NCBI GenBank assembly: GCA_034440115.1
Contig: JAWXBM010000124.1
Coordinates: 1 to 17,081, forward strand
Origin: JAWXBM01 sp034440115
Lineage (GTDB): Bacteria; Pseudomonadota; Gammaproteobacteria; Xanthomonadales; SZUA-36
DNA length: 17,081 nucleotides
Direction of reading: 5' to 3'
Below the pieces are notes generated by a model, which was not told the origin of the DNA, made no database searches, and worked only from the letters and a program-made list of their open reading frames with translations. This document shows, piece by piece, positions 13,512 to 17,081 of the stretch (positions are counted from its first letter, which is position 1; each line of letters opens with the position of its first letter). The position numbers and the translations under genes were made by a program.

Positions 13512-13538
13512 ATTGATGCTGAAATCGCGGCTCTAAGC
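13497..13538. repeat. Hairpin A, GCTTAGAG...CTCTAAGC
   Basis: GCTTAGAG (13497-13504) pairs perfectly with CTCTAAGC (13531-13538) around a 26-nt interior containing CATATTGATGCTGAAATCG. It shares its outer TTAGAG/CTCTAA arms and an interior CAT...TGAAAT pattern with hairpin B. Confidence 0.6.
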
Positions 13539-13571
13539 GCAGTAGCCTTTCATACTGGCAACTGGAATTTC

Positions 13572-13609
13572 TTAGAGGCGTCATTTCACCTCTGAAATGG
13601 GCACTCTAA
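13572..13609. repeat. Hairpin B, TTAGAG...CTCTAA
   Basis: Outer arms TTAGAG (13572-13577) and CTCTAA (13604-13609), a 4 by 4 internal loop (GCGT and GGCA), then inner arms CATTTCA (13582-13588) and TGAAATG (13593-13599) around CCTC. A related but weaker dyad, TTTCA-CCAC-TGAAA, lies at 13680-13693. Confidence 0.65.
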
Positions 13610-13634
13610 AAGGAAAAAATGGCCGACTTTTGTC

Positions 13635-13640
13635 TATAAT
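13635..13640 (+). promoter_or_regulatory. Consensus -10 hexamer inside the repeat element
   Basis: A perfect TATAAT, but no -35 at 16-18 bp upstream. It could start a transcript running through the tRNA fragment towards the PH-domain genes, or be the remnant of a lost gene's promoter. Confidence 0.3.
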
Positions 13641-13706
13641 ACGATGACTAAAAACGAGTCTTCTTGGTCCGACCCTCATTTTCACCACTGAAACTACCAG
13701 GGCATG

Positions 13707-13750
13707 CTTTTAATCTTTTGGTCGAAGGTTCGAGTCCTTCACGGCGACCA
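13707..13750 (+). pseudogene. tRNA-Lys 3' fragment, right copy of the direct repeat
   Basis: CTTTTAATCTTTTGGTCGAA and the bases that follow repeat the tRNA-Lys anticodon loop, variable and T arm and acceptor 3' strand (13707-13745, 38 of 39 identical), ending in ACGGCGACCA instead of ACGGCCCACCA. The acceptor end has one base fewer and one change. No 5' half (acceptor or D arm) precedes it, so it cannot fold as a tRNA. Best read as the displaced attachment-site copy of an old insertion into tRNA-Lys. Confidence 0.8.
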
Positions 13751-13816
13751 TTCTTTCTCGATATCCAATACCAACAGCACATTTTTCATTCTTTGACCGG
13801 TGTTAAGGTTTCTGTC

Positions 13817-13822
13817 AGGGAG
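13817..13822 (+). promoter_or_regulatory. Ribosome binding site of the first PH-domain gene
   Basis: AGGGAG lies 8 nt before the ATG at 13831 and supports that start. Confidence 0.65.
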
Positions 13823-13830
13823 AAAAAGCT

Positions 13831-14343
13831 ATGGCGTTTGTTAATTTACAGGTCAATCTGGCCGACTTACCGGCTGTTCGGGAGTTGAAAATGGAGCCTA
13901 TGTCGCCTGACTATATTCGGGAAGTCAAAACGCAGCTACTGATTATCTGGCCGCCATTATTGATGGTGGCTTTTATTCCTTCTGTATTGTCCGGCCAGGT
14001 GTTCTTGTTGGCCATACCGGCACTGCTGTTGCTGCTCGCCTTGCTGATTTCCGCACTGGTGATTAAAGAAGCCCGCATCAAGGGCATTGCTTTGCGTGAT
14101 CACGATATAGCGAGCCGGTCCGGGCTGTTTTGGCGTAAGACCATCCTGCTGGCCTTTGACCGGGTGCAGCACGTGGAGGTCAGTAGTGGTCCATTACAGC
14201 GCAAGTATGGCCTGGCGTCACTGAAGTTCTTTACTGCCGGGGGTAGCGGTGTTGATCTGAAAGTTGATGGTCTGCAACGTCAACGTGCCGAGCAGATTCG
14301 GGCCTATATCCTGGAAAAAAGTGTTGCTAAGTCCGCTGCGTGA
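13831..14343 (+). CDS. Membrane protein with bacterial PH domain (YdbS type)
   Basis: A 170-residue protein of the bPH_2 (formerly DUF304) type. A polar N-terminus of about 33 residues precedes two closely spaced hydrophobic helices (about 36-53 and 57-78). A single cytoplasmic PH-like domain follows (about 79-162; IALRDHDIASRSGLFWRKTI, then the typical FDRVQHVEVSSGPLQRKYGL and LKFFTAGG). The start ATG has a strong AGGGAG site. Its stop overlaps the GTG of the next gene (GTGA), so the pair is translationally coupled, as in the Bacillus subtilis ydbS-ydbT operon, which protects against antimicrobial compounds made by related bacilli. Whether this pair defends the envelope here is an inference. 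Confidence 0.85.
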   Translation: MAFVNLQVNLADLPAVRELKMEPMSPDYIREVKTQLLIIWPPLLMVAFIPSVLSGQVFLLAIPALLLLLALLISALVIKEARIKGIALRDHDIASRSGLFWRKTILLAFDRVQHVEVSSGPLQRKYGLASLKFFTAGGSGVDLKVDGLQRQRAEQIRAYILEKSVAKSAA

Positions 14344-15878
14344 ACGCCTCTGATTCCAGCCCGAACTGGCGGCGCACTTCTCCGGTTGCCGTGGTGTTTT
14401 ACCTTTCCCGTCTGCTCACCCAACTGGGTAAAGGTCTCGCGCCCGCGGCGGTCATTTTGTTGGCTGGCATGTCGTCCATGAGTGGTTCAAGTAAGGCGCT
14501 GGCAGTGGCCGGTGCCATAACAATGCTGGCAGTGGTTGTCGTTTCCTCCGTTTTGTCCTGGCTGCGGTTCAGATATCGTATAGACGGCGACCGAGTGCTG
14601 GTGCGCAGTGGTGTTTTACATCGGGAAGAACTGAGCATTGAATTCAGCCGTATTCAAAATGTCAGTATTCATGAACCCTTCTATATGCGGCCCTTTTCTC
14701 TGTCGCTGCTCAGCATTGACACCGCTGGAAGCCAGGGCAAGGAGGTCGTTCTCAGCGGAATAGACAAGACACTTGCCATCGAACTGCGCGATACCATGCT
14801 GGCACAGGTGGTGCCTGCAGTTGATGATGAATCTGCCGATCAGCCCCTGCCTTCCGCAGCGTCCTTATTGTTGACACGTGGCCGCAAAGATATTGTCGTG
14901 TATGGGCTGATGGCCAATTTCACTTTATGGGTGCTGGTTGCCATTGGTGCATTTTTTGGGGCCTGGGAGACGACCGAGAAAATGATCATCTGGGTTGGAC
15001 AATACATTCGGCTGGAGGATGTGTTGGCCGTAATCAATCCCGATGCTGGTTTTTTGGGTCGCTTACTGGTGATCACCGCACTGTTTATTGCTGCGGTGCT
15101 GATGCTGCCCCTGATTTCAATTATCGGTGCTTTGTTCAGGCATGACGGATACCGGCTCAGTGTTGAAGGTGAGACCTATCGAAAAAGCAGCGGGCTGCTG
15201 ACCAAACATGATGAATCCCTGAAACGGCACAAGATCCAGGCTGTGGTCTTGAAACAGAATTTTATCGCCCGCTGTTTGGCTCGCACCAATGTTCAGCTCA
15301 GGGTCGCACAATCCGGCACTGGTACCGGCGGCGGACCGATACCCAGCGGTACCAAAGCCAGTTTCTTGGTGCCAGCCCTGCACCCGCACGAAGTGCACAC
15401 GCTAAGTGCTGAATTTCTGCCGGGGTGCGAGATGGAAAAAGTTCAATTATCCAGGATCAACCGGCGCCGCCTTGCATTCGTTGTTGTGGGCGTTTGCTTG
15501 TTGCCGATTTTGCCGCTGACCACCGTTTTGAGTGTACTGCTTGGCTGGAAATTCACCGTCCTGCTGCCCCTGGCACTGGCCATCGTCTGGGCATGTCTTA
15601 ATCGTTATTGGAAGCAGACCGGTTATGGCGTAGTGGGTGAATACGGATTTATACGCCATGGTTTTATCGGCACCCAGACCACCATATTTCCTTTGTTCAA
15701 AGTACAGCGCGTCGATATCATTCAAACTCCGGGGCAACGCAAAAGAGGGCTTGCGCAGTTGAGTATTCACCTCGCTTCGCACACCCTCAATATGCCCTAT
15801 ATGCCGGTAGAAGATGCCGACGCCTTCAGAGATCTGGCGCTTTATTATGTTGAATCCGAGCAGCGGTGTTGGTATTAG
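14340..15878 (+). CDS. Membrane protein with three bacterial PH domains (YdbT type)
   Basis: A 512-residue partner of the preceding gene. Three units each pair two hydrophobic helices with a bPH_2 domain: helices about 34-50 and 54-75 with PH domain 76-155 (YRIDGDRVLVRSGVLHREEL, FSRIQNVSIHEPF); helices about 186-208 and 241-265 with PH domain 270-355 (YRLSVEGETYRKSSGLLTKH, HKIQAVVLKQN); helices about 378-400 and 403-422 with PH domain 428-505 (EYGFIRHGFIGTQTTIFPLF, KVQRVDIIQTP). This is the YdbT architecture at normal length. Translation starts at a GTG (14340) overlapping the stop of the first gene. Molecular function is unknown; the complex is expected in the cytoplasmic membrane with PH domains in the cytoplasm. 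Confidence 0.85.
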   Translation: MNASDSSPNWRRTSPVAVVFYLSRLLTQLGKGLAPAAVILLAGMSSMSGSSKALAVAGAITMLAVVVVSSVLSWLRFRYRIDGDRVLVRSGVLHREELSIEFSRIQNVSIHEPFYMRPFSLSLLSIDTAGSQGKEVVLSGIDKTLAIELRDTMLAQVVPAVDDESADQPLPSAASLLLTRGRKDIVVYGLMANFTLWVLVAIGAFFGAWETTEKMIIWVGQYIRLEDVLAVINPDAGFLGRLLVITALFIAAVLMLPLISIIGALFRHDGYRLSVEGETYRKSSGLLTKHDESLKRHKIQAVVLKQNFIARCLARTNVQLRVAQSGTGTGGGPIPSGTKASFLVPALHPHEVHTLSAEFLPGCEMEKVQLSRINRRRLAFVVVGVCLLPILPLTTVLSVLLGWKFTVLLPLALAIVWACLNRYWKQTGYGVVGEYGFIRHGFIGTQTTIFPLFKVQRVDIIQTPGQRKRGLAQLSIHLASHTLNMPYMPVEDADAFRDLALYYVESEQRCWY

Positions 15879-15894
15879 GTTTTGGGGGTCCATG

Positions 15895-15927
15895 AGGGGC
15901 TTTTCAGAAAATCGGCCCCTTTATTGG
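15895..15927 (+). terminator. Probable terminator after the PH-domain pair
   Basis: AGGGGC (15895-15900) and GCCCCT (15915-15920) pair; TTTT and AAAA extend the stem inward around CAG, with a TCG bulge on the 3' side. TTATTGG follows, a short and imperfect T-tract. It lies 17 bp after the stop codon. Confidence 0.5.
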
Positions 15928-15963
15928 AACTACATTGCCTTGAGCAGGCTGAAATTACCGGAG

Positions 15964-15988
15964 TTTGTATATTGTTGTAATATACAAA
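15964..15988 (+). promoter_or_regulatory. Inverted-repeat operator of the toxin-antitoxin pair
   Basis: TTTGTATATT (15964-15973) and AATATACAAA (15979-15988) form a perfect 10-bp inverted repeat around GTTGT, ending one base before the toxin ATG at 15990. TATATT at 15968-15973 can act as a -10. Ribbon-helix-helix antitoxins of such pairs bind palindromes at this place to shut down their own operon, so this is the likely operator. Confidence 0.7.
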
Positions 15989-15989
15989 T

Positions 15990-16289
15990 ATGATTGATTT
16001 GGCAAAGATCGCAGGCTTTGACTGGGACGAAGGAAATGCCCGAAAGAACGAAAAGCATGGTGAATCTATGGCTGAGTCGGAGCAAGTTTTCTTCAATTCA
16101 CCTTTGCTTTTTCTGGAGGACACCAGGCACAGCCGGCAAGAACCAAGGTTCCACGCATTAGGTAAAACAGACACTTTGCGGGTGCTGCACATTACGTTCA
16201 CATTGCGACGTAACGGTGAACTGCTCAGAGTGATATCGGCCAGGGATATGCATCGAAAAGATCGATTAATTTATGAAAAAGTCACTTAA
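15990..16289 (+). CDS. brnT: BrnT-family toxin (RelE-like ribonuclease)
   Basis: A 99-residue protein matching BrnT. The N-terminal FDWDEGNARKNEKHGES (10-26) is the family's FEWDxxKxxxNxxKHGV pattern. EQVFFNSP and LEDTRHSRQEPRFHALGKTD fill the middle, and LRVISARDMHRKDRLIYE (79-95) matches the RIISARxxxxxExxxYE end. BrnT toxins have a RelE-like fold and cut RNA to stop translation; the His of KHG and the Arg of ISAR lie in the region of the reported active site. No Shine-Dalgarno precedes the ATG at 15990, and the operator abuts it, so translation may be weak. The antitoxin frame overlaps its last codons by 17 bp in toxin-first order, as is usual for brnTA. Confidence 0.85.
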   Translation: MIDLAKIAGFDWDEGNARKNEKHGESMAESEQVFFNSPLLFLEDTRHSRQEPRFHALGKTDTLRVLHITFTLRRNGELLRVISARDMHRKDRLIYEKVT

Positions 16290-16539
16290 AGCCATTCCGA
16301 AGTTCAAGGACGAGCAGGAGGAACGACGCTTTTGGGAAAAGCATGATTCTTCAGAGTTTGTCGATTGGAATAAGGCAAAGCTGGCCATATTGCCAAACCT
16401 GAAACCAACGACAAAAACAATTTCATTGCGCCTTCCACAACACCTGCTGGATTCAATAAAGTCGGCAGCACACTCGCGTGACGTGCCGTATCAATCACTG
16501 ATCAAGGTATGGTTGCAAGAGAAATTGCACGACCAATAA
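16273..16539 (+). CDS. brnA: CopG/BrnA-type ribbon-helix-helix antitoxin
   Basis: An 88-residue antitoxin. An acidic, probably flexible N-terminal half (FKDEQEERRFWEKHDSSEFV, then DWNKAK) would wrap the toxin. The C-terminal ribbon-helix-helix domain reads TISLRLPQHLLDSIKSAAHS, then RDVPYQSLIKVWLQEKL. The first stretch resembles CopG-type antitoxins (ERRFWExHDSxxYxDW) that are found with BrnT or other RelE-fold partners, rather than the shortest BrnA proteins; the gene symbol follows the partner. The ATG lies inside the end of brnT (17-bp overlap, other frame) without its own ribosome site, so translation is coupled. It should repress the operon through the palindrome at 15964-15988. Confidence 0.82.
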   Translation: MKKSLKAIPKFKDEQEERRFWEKHDSSEFVDWNKAKLAILPNLKPTTKTISLRLPQHLLDSIKSAAHSRDVPYQSLIKVWLQEKLHDQ

Positions 16540-16801
16540 ATTGCGGCCAGGGACGGCACTCAGGGGGCACTCTTTTCGCCTGTGGTGGATCAATCGAACC
16601 ACCAACACGCCCGGAATAATTCTAAATGGCCCAGCATTTTTTCAAGGTCCTTTCTTGGAACATAGGTAACGCTTTGTCTGGGCCCAAGCACAGGCCGCTA
16701 ACGCGGAAATCCCGCCGCTATCGCTCGGCACAAAGACCGGGCAAAATGCATCCCTTCGACATGCAGGTTTTGTCGCAACAGTCTCTTGCTAAAGCAGCCC
16801 A
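16540..16801. other. Intergenic stretch with no supported gene
   Basis: 262 bp between the antitoxin and the ABC ATPase. TGGTGG (16583-16588) and CCACCA (16599-16604) form a small hairpin without a T-run. A 68-codon frame at 16626 has no family resemblance or ribosome site and runs into the ATPase in another frame. I see no convincing promoter for the ATPase gene. Confidence 0.6.
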
Positions 16802-17081
16802 ATGGATCCTGTCATTTCCCTCAATGGCCTGACCAAGACCTACGCTTCGGGCCTGGTTGCGCTGCACCCGATCGATCTCAGCATTGAGCGTGGTGAAATC
16901 TTCGCGCTGCTCGGTCCGAACGGCGCTGGTAAGACCACGCTGATCAGCATGGTCTGCGGCATTGTCACGCCCACCGCCGGGCAAGCCTTGATCGACGGTC
17001 ATGACGTGGTGCGTGACTACCGCGCCGCGCGAGCCCGAGTTGGGCTGGTGCCGCAGGAACTGGCCAACGAGACTTTCGAAA
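16802..17081 (+). CDS. ABC transporter ATP-binding protein, 5' part only
   Basis: The frame opens at ATG 16802; an in-frame TAA at 16790-16792 rules out an earlier start. The 93 residues seen read ISLNGLTKTYASGLVALHPI, a Walker A GPNGAGKTT at 38-46, ISMVCGIVTPTAGQALIDGH, and the Q-loop GLVPQE with Gln85. The signature LSGGQ and Walker B lie beyond the window end. The pattern (KTYxxGxxAL, GxxxPTxG, GLVPQE) is that of the ATPase of ABC-2 type exporters such as the DrrA/NodI group; a permease gene would be expected downstream. No strong ribosome site is visible. Substrate cannot be inferred. Confidence 0.9.
   Translation, partial: MDPVISLNGLTKTYASGLVALHPIDLSIERGEIFALLGPNGAGKTTLISMVCGIVTPTAGQALIDGHDVVRDYRAARARVGLVPQELANETFE

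Larger units (their letters stand above)
13433..13675. mobile_element. Candidate non-autonomous element bounded by GGGTCGGACCA inverted repeats
   Basis: GGGTCGGACCA at 13433-13443 (and 13398-13408) faces TGGTCCGACCC at 13665-13675, an 11-bp perfect inverted repeat enclosing about 220 bp with no plausible gene. The interior holds two large hairpins (13497-13538 and 13572-13609) and a perfect TATAAT at 13635-13640. The layout resembles a miniature transposable or REP-derived element; no transposase is present, and no target-site duplication could be recognised with certainty. Confidence 0.45.

Noticed and set aside
13644..13691. 15-residue frame (MTKNESSWSDPHFHH) just after TATAAT
   Set aside because: The predicted transcript start falls inside or after its ATG, there is no ribosome site, and its codons coincide with the GGTCCGACC repeat.
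16626..16832. 68-codon frame before the ABC ATPase
   Set aside because: No ribosome site, no recognisable family, and it overlaps the true ATPase start in another frame.

Overview
The window is a stretch of bacterial chromosome whose gene families and order point to a gammaproteobacterium outside the enterics: aspS, rarD, yebC, ruvC-ruvA-ruvB, ybgC-tolQ-tolR-tolA-tolB-pal-cpoB, queE-queC, tRNA-Lys. I cannot name a genus from the sequence. Everything up to about 13000 is dense, conserved housekeeping DNA read on the + strand. Everything after it is accessory.

Region 1 (1-5753): aspartyl-tRNA synthetase, a RarD/EamA transporter, then a YebC regulator driven by an extended -10 promoter and the full Holliday-junction set ruvC, ruvA, ruvB. 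Region 2 (5838-11258): the complete Tol-Pal envelope system in canonical order. TolQ-TolR-TolA is the inner-membrane motor, TolB the periplasmic shuttle, Pal the outer-membrane peptidoglycan anchor; YbgC and CpoB flank them. Spacings are short or overlapping, which indicates co-transcription. Region 3 (11330-12742): queE and queC of 7-deazaguanine (preQ0/queuosine) synthesis. Their junction is built from five tandem 13-bp units that carry both the queE stop and the queC start.

Region 4 (12743-13830): a well-formed promoter, two CATCCATG-centred hairpins and an intact tRNA-Lys(UUU). Then comes a roughly 0.75-kb segment bracketed by a second copy of the tRNA 3' half (38 of 39 bases identical, exactly 750 bp downstream). 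Such a duplication from the anticodon loop to the 3' end is what tyrosine-recombinase integration at a tRNA leaves behind, but no integrase remains. Between the repeats lie a minus-strand antitoxin-like HTH gene whose N-terminus seems replaced by repeat-derived sequence, direct and inverted copies of GGGTCGGACCA, and two large hairpins of shared TTAGAG...CTCTAA design. I read this as the scar of at least two mobile elements.

Region 5 (13831-17081): two overlapping genes for membrane proteins with bacterial PH domains (YdbS/YdbT type), a probable terminator, a BrnT/CopG-type toxin-antitoxin pair behind a perfect 10-bp inverted-repeat operator, a 262-bp stretch with no clear gene, and the start of an ABC-transporter ATPase cut by the window end.

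The best candidates for something not routinely described are the tRNA-Lys scar with its nested repeat element, and the queE-queC tandem-repeat junction. No wholly new multi-gene system is evident.
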